Origin: an uncultured Marinobacter sp.
Lineage (GTDB): Bacteria > Pseudomonadota > Gammaproteobacteria > Pseudomonadales > Oleiphilaceae
Assembly (NCBI RefSeq): GCF_947488835.1
Contig: NZ_CANLBK010000001.1
Location: forward strand, 868,001-932,000
Length of the DNA stretch: 64,000 nucleotides
Direction: 5' to 3'
The position numbers were made by a program, and so were the translations under genes. Shown here piece by piece: positions 10,736 through 21,048 of the stretch (its first letter is position 1; each line of letters opens with the position of its first letter). The notes beneath the pieces are model-generated. The model did no database searches. It had not been told where the DNA came from and saw only the letters and a program-made list of their open reading frames with translations.

Positions 10736-11614
10736 ATGGCCGCAAACCATGCGCATCGTGACGACAACCTTCTGGAGGACATACAGTCCAGACTTGATAC
10801 TCTGAATAAATCAGAGCGCAAAGTCGCAGAAGCAATCCTGCGCGACCCCAGTGCAGCAACACGCTACAGCATTGCAGCTTTAGCTCGAGCCTCCAACGTA
10901 AGCGAGCCCACCGTTAACCGGTTTTGCCGGGGCTTCTCTGCAACGGGCTTCCCAGACTTCAAAATACGCCTCGCACAAAGCATTGCCACAGGAACCCCTT
11001 ATATAGGCCAGAACATTGAGCCTGATGACACCGTTGCAGAGTTTGCCGACAAAATCATGCTGAGCACCATGGCCAATCTGGAAAAGGCCCGGCAGGCGCT
11101 GGACCCCCGCGCACTGGCAACGGCGATTGATTATCTGATCCAGGCTAAGCAGATCAACTTTTTCGGCATGGGGGGTTCCGCGTCCGTGGCGCTGGACGCA
11201 CAGCACAAGTTTTTCCGATTTAATATCCCGGTGATGTCTTATGACGATGCACTGATGCAACGAATGGTCGCTGCCGGCGCCAGTGTCGGGGATGTTATCG
11301 TTATGATTTCCTACACCGGGCGCACCAAAGAAACCGTGGATATTGCCCGCATCGCACGAGACAACGGCGCTGCCGTTATCGGCATTACAACACCAAACTC
11401 TCCTCTGGCGGAGGTTTGCACCGCCACGCTGGAAATCACTGCTCCGGAGGACATTGAGGTGTATATGCCCATGTCATCCAGAATCATTCACCTGACGGTT
11501 ATCGATATCCTCGCCACCGGCGTTACGCTAAAACGCGGTGCAGACTTCCTCGGGCATTTAAAGAAAATTAAAGACAGCCTTATGCCGACGCGCCTTCCGT
11601 CAACCCCGGAGTAA
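10736..11614 (+). CDS. hexR: HexR-type transcriptional repressor (RpiR family)
   Basis: The 292-aa protein has an N-terminal RpiR helix-turn-helix (about residues 15-85, with YSIAALARASNVSEPTVNRFCRGF) and a C-terminal SIS sugar-phosphate-binding domain (GMGGSASVALDAQHKFFRF and MISYTGRTKETVDIA). In pseudomonads HexR represses zwf-pgl-eda, edd and gap and is released by KDPG, and every one of those targets lies next to it here. ATG 10736 follows GGGAG (10723-10727); an in-frame start at 10703 is less likely. A strong terminator follows. Confidence 0.92.
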   Translation: MAANHAHRDDNLLEDIQSRLDTLNKSERKVAEAILRDPSAATRYSIAALARASNVSEPTVNRFCRGFSATGFPDFKIRLAQSIATGTPYIGQNIEPDDTVAEFADKIMLSTMANLEKARQALDPRALATAIDYLIQAKQINFFGMGGSASVALDAQHKFFRFNIPVMSYDDALMQRMVAAGASVGDVIVMISYTGRTKETVDIARIARDNGAAVIGITTPNSPLAEVCTATLEITAPEDIEVYMPMSSRIIHLTVIDILATGVTLKRGADFLGHLKKIKDSLMPTRLPSTPE

Positions 11615-11640
11615 GCGCCTCTACCAAAATTCAGGCAACA

Positions 11641-11674
11641 AAAAACCCGGACAATTACTTGCCCGGGTTTTTTT
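11641..11674 (+). terminator. Rho-independent terminator after hexR
   Basis: A 10-bp stem (AAAAACCCGG at 11641-11650 with CCGGGTTTTT at 11663-11672) closes a 12-nt loop and is followed by further T residues. The A-rich left flank lets it act in both directions, so it may also end ppiD transcripts converging from the right. Confidence 0.88.
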
Positions 11675-11688
11675 GTGCTTGCCTCAAC

Positions 11689-13542
11689 CTACGGTCGGGA
11701 TACTTCAGCGGTGCTCCTCAGGAACTGCTGGTAAGCAGCGTATTCGCGCTGGCCTTCCAGTGAAGCCAGGAACGTACGCAACTGATCCAGATCAGCACTG
11801 TTGTCTTCTGTGCTACCTTCATGGACTGCATCCAGTGCGACCACGACAACACCGCTCTGAGTCATCGCAGAGCCGTAACTTGGCGTATCCTCAGCAGGCC
11901 GGGCCAACGAGAAGGCGGCCTGCACAACCTGTGGATTGACACCCACAGCATTACGCGCCTGCTCCTCAAACTGCTCCCATTCGCCGGCATCAAACGCATC
12001 CAGCGCCTTGCCTTCTTCAAGTCCGGCAATGATGGCATCTGCACGCTCATTCAACAGCTTCCGCGTTTGGCGAGCCTCAAGGGTTCGGCGTATATCGTCT
12101 CGTACGTCGTCCAGAGCGAGCTTCTGGGCTTTGCGGTGCTCTCTCACGCGGGCAACAACGGAAACATTGTCACCCACATCGATCAGCTCAGTGTTATAAC
12201 CACCCTCAAGAACATCCTCCGAGAACAGCTGGCGAACGAGCCCTGCATGGTCAAACGGCGCCTGCCCACCATTTTCGGTGACTCCAGTAGCCTCACGAAT
12301 CTCCAGACCCAGTTCCTTCGCAGGGCCGGCCAGATCGTCTGCGGCGTAGGCTGAATCCGCCAGTTCTGCTCGGACTTCTGCGTATCTCTCCTGTGCTCGT
12401 TCAAGGCCAAGTTCTGTGCGTAGCTGCTGCTCAAGCTCGGCCAATGATGGAACATCTGACCGACGAACATCGTCCAGGCGGATCAAGTGCACACCAAACG
12501 TAGTTTTCACAGGGTCTGATACCGCGCCTTCTTCCAGCGCAAACAAAGCTTCTTCGAAGGCTTCGTCATACACGCCGCGGCCTGCATAGCCAAGATCGCC
12601 ACCGTCTTTCGCAGAAACAGTATCTACCGAGAACTCTTTGGCCAACGCCTCAAAGCTTTCACCCGCACTCAGGCGCTCTTTGATGGACGCCAGAGTCTCC
12701 TCCGCATCGGCACTGTCCTCAATCAGAATGTGGGAGGCACGACGCTCCTCACGGGCAAGATCGCCTGACCTTTGCTCGTAGTAGGCCTCTAATTCTTCCT
12801 GGCTAATCTCAACTTTTTCTGCCATGGAACCTAAAGACAGGGTTATATACGCAGCATCCACCTGTTCAGGTTGCTGAAAGGCGGCACTGTTACCCTCATA
12901 AAAAGACTCGATATCTGCATCCGTAACCTCAACGTCTGTAGAGACAGCGGTTGCAGGAATCTCAAGAATACGAAAATCCCGGGTCTGGTTCTGAATTCGC
13001 AACAGCTGCGCGGCGTTCTCATTGGCGACCAAACCGCTTTGCATAATACCGGTACGAATCTGGTTGACCACATACTGCTTGCGCATGGCTTCCCGGAACT
13101 CGCCAACGCCCATACCCAAGTTCCGCACTGACGCTACAAAACGATCACGATTGAATTGCCCTTCTACCTGAAACTGGGGCATCTGAGTAATCAACGCACT
13201 AATTTCATCATCACTCAGCGCAAGCCCCTGGGCACTTGCGTCCTGGATCAGTACCTGCTCCTGGATCAGTGAATCAAGTACGTCCTTACGAATCTGGTCT
13301 TCATTCAGCAAGGCAGGATCGGGACGCTCCATCCCGGCCAGGCGACGCTGGCTTTCCATCTGAACTACCCGCAGGAAGTCCCGCTCTGTTATGTCCTCAC
13401 CGTTCACTGTCGCCACTTCCGGCTCGCCGGAGAAACCGCCAACAATGGCATCCATTCCCCAGACGGAAAGAGACACGACCAACAGACCGATAATGATCTT
13501 GGCAATCGTTCCTTGGGAATTTTCCCGCATATCTTGAAGCAT
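11689..13542 (-). CDS. ppiD: Periplasmic folding chaperone / peptidyl-prolyl isomerase PpiD
   Basis: This 617-aa protein is anchored in the inner membrane by one N-terminal segment (about residues 13-33, IIIGLLVVSLSVWGM) and faces the periplasm. A SurA-like N-terminal chaperone region (VNGEDITERDF, then QMESQRRL) precedes a parvulin/PpiC domain at about residues 260-360 (RASHILI, GGDLGYAGRG, FGVHLIRLDDV) and a long C-terminal region. PpiD associates with the Sec translocon and helps outer-membrane and periplasmic proteins fold. It lies downstream of hupB as in E. coli, but a terminator between them suggests its own promoter. Confidence 0.92.
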   Translation of the reverse strand: MLQDMRENSQGTIAKIIIGLLVVSLSVWGMDAIVGGFSGEPEVATVNGEDITERDFLRVVQMESQRRLAGMERPDPALLNEDQIRKDVLDSLIQEQVLIQDASAQGLALSDDEISALITQMPQFQVEGQFNRDRFVASVRNLGMGVGEFREAMRKQYVVNQIRTGIMQSGLVANENAAQLLRIQNQTRDFRILEIPATAVSTDVEVTDADIESFYEGNSAAFQQPEQVDAAYITLSLGSMAEKVEISQEELEAYYEQRSGDLAREERRASHILIEDSADAEETLASIKERLSAGESFEALAKEFSVDTVSAKDGGDLGYAGRGVYDEAFEEALFALEEGAVSDPVKTTFGVHLIRLDDVRRSDVPSLAELEQQLRTELGLERAQERYAEVRAELADSAYAADDLAGPAKELGLEIREATGVTENGGQAPFDHAGLVRQLFSEDVLEGGYNTELIDVGDNVSVVARVREHRKAQKLALDDVRDDIRRTLEARQTRKLLNERADAIIAGLEEGKALDAFDAGEWEQFEEQARNAVGVNPQVVQAAFSLARPAEDTPSYGSAMTQSGVVVVALDAVHEGSTEDNSADLDQLRTFLASLEGQREYAAYQQFLRSTAEVSRP

Positions 13543-13576
13543 ATTTATCCCGAATCCCTATGCCGATAATCTCAAC

Positions 13577-13610
13577 GTAAAAAGGCGCACCCTGTTGGAA
13601 TGCGCCTTCA
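13577..13610 (-). terminator. Terminator after hupB
   Basis: A perfect 8-bp stem (AAGGCGCA at 13582-13589 with TGCGCCTT at 13601-13608) with an 11-nt loop is followed, reading on the minus strand, by five T residues. It lies between the hupB stop and ppiD. Confidence 0.85.
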
Positions 13611-13658
13611 ATTCTTCTTGGTGGCTCCCTTTAACAGGCACCACCGGAGAAAGAACCG

Positions 13659-13931
13659 TTACTTAACGGCGTCTTTCAGAGCCTTACCTGCTTTAAACCC
13701 AGGCACTTTGGAAGCCGCGATCTTGATCTCGGCACCCGTCTGCGGGTTACGACCAGTGCGTGCTGCACGGTCTTTAACAGAGAATGTACCAAAACCGATC
13801 AGAGTTACCTGGTCGCCGCTTTTCAGAGCACCGGTAATAGAATTGGTCATTGCATCCAGAGCACGGCCAGCGGCGGCTTTGGAAATATCTGCTGATTCTG
13901 CAATTGCATCGATAAGTTCGGACTTGTTCAC
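13659..13931 (-). CDS. hupB: DNA-binding protein HU-beta
   Basis: This 90-aa histone-like nucleoid protein bends and compacts DNA as a dimer. The whole family is recognisable: [20 protein letters not shown] at the start, the beta-arm core [21 protein letters not shown] and the basic C-terminus. The correct start is the GTG at 13931, which gives the family's V/MNKSEL beginning and follows AAGGGG. A longer in-frame reading from 14027 would add 32 residues with no homology. It lies directly downstream of lon, as in E. coli lon-hupB-ppiD. Confidence 0.95.
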   Translation of the reverse strand: MNKSELIDAIAESADISKAAAGRALDAMTNSITGALKSGDQVTLIGFGTFSVKDRAARTGRNPQTGAEIKIAASKVPGFKAGKALKDAVK

Positions 13932-14169
13932 ACTAAACCCCTTCGCTTTCAGGTTGAAGATGTTCTCGGTTGGATTGTTTTTTCTTGGACGTTCTCGACT
14001 ATCGCACAAGCGGTCGGAGAATTCCATTCTTCGGTTTTCTTATTCCTTTCGGCATTCAACCGGTGTTTGGAATAGGTACACACTGCGCGGGAGCCCTTGG
14101 TATTGGCTGCTTCACGGCGAAACAGTTATACCAATGGGTTCTCCGGCGTGTCAACAACTCATCTCGGGT

Positions 14170-16587
14170 TTAATGCGTATTTATGCGCTCTGCACTGTCA
14201 TTTTCGTCATCGCGGGGCTTACCTGAACCCTTTTCAGACGATGAACTGGCGGTGTGCGGCTCGGGTGCATAAGCCAGCGCAATGTCCAATACTTCATCAA
14301 TCCATTTAACCGGAATAATCTCCAGAGACTCCTTTATATTATCCGGTATCTCTTTGAGATCTCTAACGTTTTCATCGGGAATCACAATGGTCTTGATGCC
14401 GCCGCGATGCGCTGCAAGAAGCTTTTCCTTGAGCCCGCCAATCGGCAAAACCCGACCGCGAAGAGTAATCTCACCGGTCATCGCGACGTCTGCACGGACC
14501 GGAATTTTGGTTAATGCAGAAACCAGCGCTGTGCACATGCCAATACCGGCGCTAGGACCATCTTTGGGCGTTGCACCTTCCGGTACATGCACGTGCAAAT
14601 CGTGTTTTTCATGAAAATCGTCTGCAATTCCAAGACCCGCTGCACGACTTCTGACAACCGTGAGCGCTGTCTGGATAGATTCCTGCATCACATCCCCAAG
14701 TGACCCGGTTTTAACAACCCTGCCCTTACCAGGCGTGAGAGCGCACTCAAGTGTAAGTAGCTCACCACCCACCTGGGTCCATGCAAGGCCAGTCACCTGC
14801 CCGATCTGATTGGTTTCTTCCGCCAGCCCGTAATTGAACTTCCGTACACCGGAATAGTCCTCAAGCATGCCGGGCTCGATCGTGATAACAGCTTTGTCGT
14901 TGGCTTCCACATGCTCGCGAACAACCTTACGGCAAATCTTGGCGATTTCCCGCTCAAGCCCACGGACACCGGCTTCCCGGGTGTAATAGCGAACTATATC
15001 TCGCAGGGTATCATCACGCAGTGTGAGCTCATCCTTACGCAACCCGTTGGCTTTGATCTGCTTTGGCAACAGGTAACGTAGTGCAATATTGACCTTCTCA
15101 TCTTCGGTGTAACCCGGGATCCGGATAACTTCCATGCGATCCAGCAACGCAGAGGGAATGTTCATGGAGTTGGAGGTGCACACAAACATCACATCGGAAA
15201 GGTCGTAGTCCACTTCCAGGTAGTGATCGTTGAACGTGTGGTTCTGCTCAGGGTCCAGAACTTCCAGCAAGGCAGAGGCCGGGTCACCGCGGTGATCCAT
15301 GCCCATCTTGTCAATTTCGTCGAACAGGAACAGCGGGTTTTTAACACCGACTTTGGCCAACTTTTGCAGCAACTTGCCTGGCAGGGCCCCAATATAGGTT
15401 TTGCGGTGGCCACGAATCTCGGCCTCATCCCGCACACCGCCTAGCGCCATGCGCGTGTATTTGCGGTTGGTTGCCCGTGCAATGGACTGCCCGAGGGAGG
15501 TCTTACCCACACCAGGAGGGCCCACCAGACAAAGCACAGGCCCCTTTACTTTTTTCACACGGCTCTGCACTGCAAGGTATTCAAGAATGCGCTTCTTGAC
15601 CTCATCAAGGCCGTAGTGATCCTGATCAAGAATCTCCCGTGCTTTTTCAATGTCGTGACGCACCCGGCTGCGTTTTTTCCAGGGCACTGCCAGCATCCAG
15701 TCGATATAGCCACGGACAACCGTCGCCTCGGCAGACATGGGTGACATCATTTTCAGCTTGTTCAGCTCCGACTCTGTCTTTTTACGAGCCTCTTCTGGCA
15801 GCGCCGCCTCTTCAAGCTTCTGCTCAAGCTCTTCAAAATCGTTATTACCCTCTCCGAGGTTACCCATTTCTTTCTGGATAGCCTTCATCTGCTCATTGAG
15901 GTAATACTCGCGCTGACTGCGCTCCATTTGCTTTTTAACGCGGCCACGGATGCGCTTTTCAACCTCAATAAGGTCGATCTCGCCATCAAGCTTTCCAAGC
16001 AGAAGCTCCACACGGAGACGAATATCGAGTGCTTCGAGCAATTCCTGTTTTTCAGGGATGCGCATTTCCAGATGGGCAGCCATGGTGTCAGCAAGGCGCT
16101 CCAACTCTTCAATACCCGTCAAGGCGCTGGAGACTTCCGAAGGCACTTTTCTGGACAGCTTTACGTACTTTTCAAACTCTTCGGTAAGGGTCTTCATAAG
16201 CACGTCTTCTTCGCGCTCAGGAAGGCTCTCTTCGTCAAGCAGAGTGGCATCACCGGACAGATATTCGCCCTCTGACACGTTACTGATCGCGGCCCGGGCA
16301 TTGCCCTCAACCAATACCTTCACAGTGCCATCTGGGAGGCGCAGCATTTGCAATACTGTCGCCAAGGTGCCCATTTCGAAGACGTCATCGGGGCCAGGCT
16401 CATCGGTGGAAGCATCCCGCTGGGCCACCAGGAGGATTTCCTTGCTCCCTTCCATTGCGGCTTCAAGTGCCTGGATGGATTTCTCGCGGCCCACAAACAG
16501 GGGGACCACCATGTGCGGAAACACCACCACGTCCCTAAGGGGGAGAAGCGGGTATTCTTGCACGATATCTTGGGGTATCCGGGTCAT
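14170..16587 (-). CDS. lon: ATP-dependent protease Lon
   Basis: Lon is a homohexameric cytosolic serine protease that degrades misfolded and regulatory proteins. In its 805 aa are the N-terminal substrate-binding domain ([18 protein letters not shown]), a coiled-coil linker, the AAA+ module with Walker [12 protein letters not shown] near residue 355 and Walker B LFDEIDKM. The C-terminal protease domain has the catalytic serine in [11 protein letters not shown] and the lysine in [12 protein letters not shown] 16587 follows AGAGGA. A short acidic tail is lineage-specific. It is preceded by a possible heat-shock promoter and a terminator that separates it from clpX. Confidence 0.97.
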   Translation of the reverse strand: MTRIPQDIVQEYPLLPLRDVVVFPHMVVPLFVGREKSIQALEAAMEGSKEILLVAQRDASTDEPGPDDVFEMGTLATVLQMLRLPDGTVKVLVEGNARAAISNVSEGEYLSGDATLLDEESLPEREEDVLMKTLTEEFEKYVKLSRKVPSEVSSALTGIEELERLADTMAAHLEMRIPEKQELLEALDIRLRVELLLGKLDGEIDLIEVEKRIRGRVKKQMERSQREYYLNEQMKAIQKEMGNLGEGNNDFEELEQKLEEAALPEEARKKTESELNKLKMMSPMSAEATVVRGYIDWMLAVPWKKRSRVRHDIEKAREILDQDHYGLDEVKKRILEYLAVQSRVKKVKGPVLCLVGPPGVGKTSLGQSIARATNRKYTRMALGGVRDEAEIRGHRKTYIGALPGKLLQKLAKVGVKNPLFLFDEIDKMGMDHRGDPASALLEVLDPEQNHTFNDHYLEVDYDLSDVMFVCTSNSMNIPSALLDRMEVIRIPGYTEDEKVNIALRYLLPKQIKANGLRKDELTLRDDTLRDIVRYYTREAGVRGLEREIAKICRKVVREHVEANDKAVITIEPGMLEDYSGVRKFNYGLAEETNQIGQVTGLAWTQVGGELLTLECALTPGKGRVVKTGSLGDVMQESIQTALTVVRSRAAGLGIADDFHEKHDLHVHVPEGATPKDGPSAGIGMCTALVSALTKIPVRADVAMTGEITLRGRVLPIGGLKEKLLAAHRGGIKTIVIPDENVRDLKEIPDNIKESLEIIPVKWIDEVLDIALAYAPEPHTASSSSEKGSGKPRDDENDSAERINTH

Positions 16588-16630
16588 AAGGAATCCTCTG
16601 ACTGTGTTTCATTCAGCATACCACCCTTCA

Positions 16631-16654
16631 TTGGGGCGACCTCTGAAATTGCAA
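16631..16654 (-). promoter_or_regulatory. Possible sigma32-type promoter of lon
   Basis: On the minus strand TTGCAA (16649-16654) and CCCCAA (16631-16636) are separated by 12 nt, about 45 nt upstream of the lon start. This resembles the heat-shock consensus CTTGAAA / CCCCAT, with mismatches in both boxes. Lon is a heat-shock gene in E. coli, which supports the reading. Confidence 0.4.
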
Positions 16655-16702
16655 TCTTTTTACCAAACAGCACAGCGCACCGTCCTGTTGATACAAACCA
16701 TT

Positions 16703-16729
16703 AAAAAAGGGGCGTTTCCGCCCCTTTTT
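16703..16729 (-). terminator. Terminator between clpX and lon
   Basis: An 11-bp perfect stem (AAAAAGGGGCG at 16704-16714 with CGCCCCTTTTT at 16719-16729) closes a 4-nt loop, followed by T residues on the minus strand. It ends the clpP-clpX transcript. Confidence 0.92.
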
Positions 16730-16774
16730 CTGATTTCTTCAGGTTATTTAATCAACCCGGCTATGCAGAACTGA

Positions 16775-18058
16775 TTAATCATCAGGCACCGCTTTAGCAT
16801 GATCATTGTTCGCGTATATCTTGAAGGGCTCAGAATCTCCCTTAATTACGCTTTCATCAATCACAACCTTGGAGATATCGTGCTCCGAAGGAATCAGATA
16901 CATGGTGTCGAGCAACGTGGCTTCCATGATGGATCTAAGTCCCCGGGCGCCTGTTTTACGCTCCAGAGCCTTACTCGCAACTGCGCGCAGTGCGTCATCC
17001 CGGAAATCCAGCTCTACGCCTTCCATGTCAAACAGCTTCTGATACTGCTTGGTCAGCGAATTTTTCGGCTCTGTAAGAATCTGCACGAGCGCTTCTTCAT
17101 CCAACTCAGTCAAGGTAGCTATGACTGGCAAACGCCCAACAAACTCGGGAATCAAACCGTATTTGACGAGATCTTCCGTCTCAACGTTCTTGATCACATC
17201 ACCGGTGTTTTTGCTCTCATCCCGGCTCGCAACTGCTGCCGAAAAGCCGATACTGCTCTTTTCAGTGCGGTCACGGATAACCTTGTCCAGCCCGGCAAAC
17301 GCACCACCGCAGATGAACAGCATATTGCCTGTATCAACCTGCAGAAACTCCTGTTGCGGATGCTTGCGACCACCCTGGGGCGGCACAGAGGCAACAGTGC
17401 CCTCTATCAACTTCAACAAGGCCTGCTGAACGCCTTCACCTGAAACATCCCGGGTGATGGAGGGGTTATCTGACTTGCGTGAAATCTTGTCGATCTCATC
17501 AATATAGACAATACCACGCTGGGCCTTGTCCACATCGTAATCGCACTTCTGAAGCAGCTTCTGGATGATATTCTCAACGTCCTCACCCACGTAGCCCGCT
17601 TCAGTAAGCGTTGTGGCATCGGCAATGGTAAAGGGAACATTGAGCATCCGCGCCAGAGTTTCCGCCAATAACGTTTTACCGCTACCCGTCGGGCCAATCA
17701 GCAGAATGTTACTTTTACCAAGCTCTACGTCGCCCTTACCTTCACCATAGCGAAGGCGCTTGTAGTGGTTATAAACCGCTACCGCGAGTACAACCTTGGC
17801 TCGGTCCTGGCCAATGACATATTCATCAAGCGTGTTGCGGATTTCAGCCGGCGTTGGGAGGCGATCACTCGGCTCCTCCTGTGCGTTCTCCTGAATTTCT
17901 TCGCGGATAATATCGTTGCACAGGTCGACGCACTCGTCGCAGATGAACACCGAAGGCCCTGCAATGAGCTTACGGACTTCATGCTGGCTCTTTCCACAAA
18001 ACGAGCAGTAGAGCAACTTGCCGTTATCGTCGCCTCTGCCGTTTCTTTCATCTGCCAT
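16775..18058 (-). CDS. clpX: ATP-dependent Clp protease ATP-binding subunit ClpX
   Basis: ClpX is the AAA+ unfoldase that recognises, unfolds and feeds substrates to ClpP. The 427-aa protein starts with the zinc-binding domain ([11 protein letters not shown], then ICDECVDLC). It continues with Walker [16 protein letters not shown] near residue 120, Walker [11 protein letters not shown], and the pore and sensor regions. An IGFSAAV loop used for ClpP docking (IGF motif) is visible. ATG 18058 follows AGAGG; a longer in-frame start at 18127 adds 23 non-conserved residues. It lies 81 nt downstream of clpP and is probably cotranscribed. Confidence 0.97.
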   Translation of the reverse strand: MADERNGRGDDNGKLLYCSFCGKSQHEVRKLIAGPSVFICDECVDLCNDIIREEIQENAQEEPSDRLPTPAEIRNTLDEYVIGQDRAKVVLAVAVYNHYKRLRYGEGKGDVELGKSNILLIGPTGSGKTLLAETLARMLNVPFTIADATTLTEAGYVGEDVENIIQKLLQKCDYDVDKAQRGIVYIDEIDKISRKSDNPSITRDVSGEGVQQALLKLIEGTVASVPPQGGRKHPQQEFLQVDTGNMLFICGGAFAGLDKVIRDRTEKSSIGFSAAVASRDESKNTGDVIKNVETEDLVKYGLIPEFVGRLPVIATLTELDEEALVQILTEPKNSLTKQYQKLFDMEGVELDFRDDALRAVASKALERKTGARGLRSIMEATLLDTMYLIPSEHDISKVVIDESVIKGDSEPFKIYANNDHAKAVPDD

Positions 18059-18139
18059 TGAAATACCTCTGATCTCGTTTTGCCGGCGCGCTAGATAAAC
18101 GATGAGGCGCCGGCCAGGGTGATGCAATTACTGCCAGTA

Positions 18140-18775
18140 TTATTTATTCGGCACGCGCTTATCAAGTATCGAGTCGATCAACCCGTACTCTTTCGCCTGT
18201 GTCGGATCCATAAAGTTGTCACGATCCGTGTCCCGGGCGAGGGTTTCCAGATCCTGACCTGTGTGGTGAGCCAGTATTGAATTCAGCGTATGCCGGATTT
18301 TCAGAATTTCGCGGGTATGTATTTCGATATCCGTTGCCTGGCCCTGATAACCTCCCAAAGGCTGATGAATCATAACCCGGGAGTTAGGCAGACATGCACG
18401 CTTACCAGCAGCGCCGCCAGCCAGAAGGAAAGCGCCCATGCTCGCAGCCTGACCTACACACAGAGTTGAAACATCAGGCTTGATAAACTGCATGGTATCG
18501 TAAATTGACATCCCAGCTGTCACAGAGCCACCCGGGCTATTAATGTACAGATGGATGTCTTTGTCCGGGTTTTCAGACTCCAGGAACAGAAGTTGCGCTA
18601 CGATCAGGTTAGCCATGTGGTCTTCCACCTGCCCAACCATGAAGATCACCCGCTCCTTGAGCAGACGAGAGTAAATATCAAACGAGCGCTCCCCACGGGC
18701 GGTCTGCTCGATAACCATCGGCACCAGGGCGGACCTGGTATCCATTGCGAGACCATCGATTGGTTTCTGCATCAT
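18140..18775 (-). CDS. clpP: ATP-dependent Clp protease proteolytic subunit
   Basis: ClpP forms the barrel-shaped serine protease that works with ClpX. Catalytic residues are seen in [11 protein letters not shown] (Ser) and [10 protein letters not shown] (His), with the Asp in the following region, and the length of 211 aa is normal. Two adjacent ATGs (18775 and 18772) follow AAGGAG/AGGCGA; a third in-frame ATG slightly further in could also serve, because ClpP is processed at its N-terminus. It sits between tig and clpX, a conserved order. Confidence 0.95.
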   Translation of the reverse strand: MMQKPIDGLAMDTRSALVPMVIEQTARGERSFDIYSRLLKERVIFMVGQVEDHMANLIVAQLLFLESENPDKDIHLYINSPGGSVTAGMSIYDTMQFIKPDVSTLCVGQAASMGAFLLAGGAAGKRACLPNSRVMIHQPLGGYQGQATDIEIHTREILKIRHTLNSILAHHTGQDLETLARDTDRDNFMDPTQAKEYGLIDSILDKRVPNK

Positions 18776-18876
18776 GATTCGCCTGAACTCCTTATGGATA
18801 ATTGGGGCGTGGCATAAAACCACGGCATCCTCAGCTTTTTGCACCTGTTACTTTGCCAGCCTCAAGCCTAGATGAA

Positions 18877-18899
18877 AACAGCCGGACATGCCGGCTGTT
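18877..18899 (-). terminator. Terminator after tig
   Basis: A 9-bp perfect stem (AACAGCCGG at 18877-18885 with CCGGCTGTT at 18891-18899) with a 5-nt loop is followed by a short TTTT run on the minus strand. It may be partial, allowing some tig-clpP readthrough. Confidence 0.65.
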
Positions 18900-18963
18900 A
18901 ATTTCATTCGGCCAGCACCGGAGCCAAACGCATTCTGGCTCAGGTACTGTCACGCCGCCAATA

Positions 18964-20268
18964 TCAGCGCTGGGGCTGCCCTGCCTGAATGGCTTCTTCG
19001 TACTTGACCTTCTTCTCTTTGACATTAGCCTGAGAGAGAACGTAGTCAACAACCTGGTCTTCCAGAACTGAAGATTCGATCTGACTCTTCTGCTCCGGGT
19101 TACCGGTGAAGTGCGCAATGACTTCATCTGGCTGTTCATACGTTGACGCAATTTCCTGGATCTTTTCGTCAACCTTGGCCGCATCTACTTTCAGGTCGTT
19201 TGCCTTTACAACTTCCTGGAACAACAGGCCGGTCTTCACACGACGCTCAGCCTGCTCCTGGAAAATTTCCTTGGGCAGCTGCTGAAAATCAACCTGCCCG
19301 CCAAAGCGCTGGACCGCTTCCTGACGTAGACGATCGATTTCCTGATCTGCCAATGCAGCCGGGATATCAAACTCGGTTGATTCGAGAAGGCCGTCTACAA
19401 CGTCATTCTTGACCTTGTTGGATACAGCCTGCTTCAGCTCACGTTCCATGTTCTTTTTAACTTCTTCACGGAATGCCGCTTCGTCTTCCGCCTCGATACC
19501 AAACTTGGTAAAGAACTCGGCATTCAGCTCAGGCAACTGAGGCTCTTCAACCTCATGAATCTTGATTTCAAACTTCGCAGGCTTACCTTTGAGCTCTTCG
19601 TTGTGATAGTCCTCAGGGAACGTCACTTCGATTTCCAGCTCCTCACCGGCCTTTCCGCCAACGATGGCTTTTTCAAAACCAGGAATCATCTGATCCGAAC
19701 CCAGAGTCAGCTTGTGGCCTTCTGCAGCACCACCTTCGAACTCCTCACCATCAATAAAGCCCTTGAAGTCGATGGTCAGCACATCCTTGTTCTTGGACTT
19801 ACGCTTAACAGACTTCATGGTGGCCTGCTGACGACGCAGGTTATCGATCATGGTGTCGATATCTTTGTCGGTGATTTCAGAGGTCATTTTCTCAATAGAG
19901 ACTTTGCTCAGGTCGCCCAACTCTATTTCTGGCAACACTTCAAAAATGGCAACAAACTCGAGGTCTTTGCCCGCTTCCATGGTCTTGGGCTCAAGCTTGG
20001 GCCAGCCAGCTGGATTGATATCCTGCTCCTGCAAGGCCTTAATGTAGTTGTCGCGCATGATTTCGCCGACTATTTCCTGGCGCACGCTGTCACCGAAACG
20101 ACGCTTGACCACGCTCATGGGCACCTTGCCAGGACGGAAACCGTTCAGGCGTACAGTGCGAGCAGTTTCCTGCAGGCGTTTCTGAACCGCCTGTTCAATT
20201 TCCTGGGCGGGCACACCAATCGTCATGCGACGCTCGATGTTGGAGGTCGTTTCTACAGACACTTGCAT
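18964..20268 (-). CDS. tig: Trigger factor (ribosome-associated chaperone)
   Basis: Trigger factor binds the ribosomal exit tunnel and shields nascent chains; it also has peptidyl-prolyl isomerase activity. In 434 aa the N-terminal ribosome-binding domain carries the signature GFRPGKVP near residue 45. The FKBP-like domain (about 150-245; DFKGFIDGEEFEGGAAEGHKL) and the helical C-terminal arms follow. ATG 20268 follows GAGG. It heads the tig-clpP-clpX group downstream of the tRNA operon. Confidence 0.96.
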   Translation of the reverse strand: MQVSVETTSNIERRMTIGVPAQEIEQAVQKRLQETARTVRLNGFRPGKVPMSVVKRRFGDSVRQEIVGEIMRDNYIKALQEQDINPAGWPKLEPKTMEAGKDLEFVAIFEVLPEIELGDLSKVSIEKMTSEITDKDIDTMIDNLRRQQATMKSVKRKSKNKDVLTIDFKGFIDGEEFEGGAAEGHKLTLGSDQMIPGFEKAIVGGKAGEELEIEVTFPEDYHNEELKGKPAKFEIKIHEVEEPQLPELNAEFFTKFGIEAEDEAAFREEVKKNMERELKQAVSNKVKNDVVDGLLESTEFDIPAALADQEIDRLRQEAVQRFGGQVDFQQLPKEIFQEQAERRVKTGLLFQEVVKANDLKVDAAKVDEKIQEIASTYEQPDEVIAHFTGNPEQKSQIESSVLEDQVVDYVLSQANVKEKKVKYEEAIQAGQPQR

Positions 20269-20493
20269 GGAAGATCCTCAAAATTCAGGTTCGGTATGTG
20301 AATGAAATTAAAACTAAAAGACCATTCCGAAGCGTTTCCCCGGAAATGACCCAAAATTAAAAGCCGATAGTTTATCACGGTTTACCCTGACGAGAGAATC
20401 ATCTCCCAAATGTAGTTTCAGGGATCGTGACGCCAGCGGCACTTGTAGGCAGGAGTTTGGGACGAAAACTGCAAAATAAAGGGGGCAGGAGCA

Positions 20494-20529
20494 ATAAAAA
20501 AAGGCCCTTAGATTATCTCTAAGAGCCTT
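20494..20529 (-). terminator. Terminator of the tRNA operon
   Basis: A 12-bp stem with one mismatch (AAGGCCCTTAGA at 20501-20512 against TCTAAGAGCCTT at 20518-20529) and a 5-nt loop is followed by seven T residues on the minus strand. It starts 7 nt after the end of tRNA-Leu. Confidence 0.9.
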
Positions 20530-20536
20530 CTCAAGG

Positions 20537-20621
20537 TGGTCGGGTTGGGGAGAATCGAACTCCCACTCCTCTCGGAACCAGAACCTAAATCTGGCGCGTC
20601 TACCAATTTCGCCACAACCCG
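20537..20621 (-). tRNA. tRNA-Leu (anticodon TAG)
   Basis: This 85-nt class II tRNA has an encoded CCA end, the acceptor stem CGGGTTG/CAACCCG, a long variable arm, and an anticodon loop TTTAGGT between CCAGA and TCTGG. It is the last tRNA of the Pro-Arg-His-Leu operon on the minus strand. Confidence 0.97.
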
Positions 20622-20729
20622 GAATTCTAAAAACCTGTACCGCGTTGCCGTATCACTTAATCGCTGACACTTAACAGGTGTTACAGCGCTGACACATTCA
20701 ACATATGCGGATTTCATTACTTTGAAAAG

Positions 20730-20805
20730 TGGGGTGGACGAAGGGGATCGAACCCTCGACCGCAGGAGTCACAATCCTGAGCTCTACCAACTGAGCTACG
20801 TCCAC
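20730..20805 (-). tRNA. tRNA-His (anticodon GTG)
   Basis: The 76-nt tRNA has acceptor stem GTGGACG/CGTCCAC, discriminator C73 and an encoded CCA. The anticodon loop TTGTGAC lies between CAGGA and TCCTG. A G encoded at position 20806 supplies the histidine-specific extra G-1 opposite C73, as expected in bacteria. Confidence 0.97.
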
Positions 20806-20938
20806 CACATCGGGACATACCTTTCGGTATCTTCGATAACCTGGATTAACTGCAACCAAACTTCTCTGCAGATAATCTTTAATCCTAAACCTGTTAACTT
20901 TGCCTGCAGTTCGGTTTCGATCAAGCCGACGGCTTTAA

Positions 20939-21015
20939 TGGCGCGCCCGGCAGGACTCGAACCTGCGACCCTCGGCTTAGAAGGCCGATGCTCTATCCAG
21001 CTGAGCTACGGGCGC
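20939..21015 (-). tRNA. tRNA-Arg (anticodon TCT)
   Basis: The 77-nt tRNA has acceptor stem GCGCCCG/CGGGCGC and an encoded CCA. The anticodon loop CTTCTAA lies between TCGGC and GCCGA. It is second in the minus-strand tRNA operon. Confidence 0.97.
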
Positions 21016-21048
21016 TTGACCGTTGGCCTAGCTGAACATGTAGAAAAG

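Noticed and set aside
13600..14226. A 208-codon plus-strand frame across hupB
   Set aside because: HupB on the minus strand is unmistakable and this frame crosses its promoter; no homology or SD seen.
15950..16774. A 274-codon plus-strand frame opposite the lon 5' end
   Set aside because: Rich in Ser/Arg as expected from the complement of lon codons, and it crosses the lon promoter and the clpX terminator.
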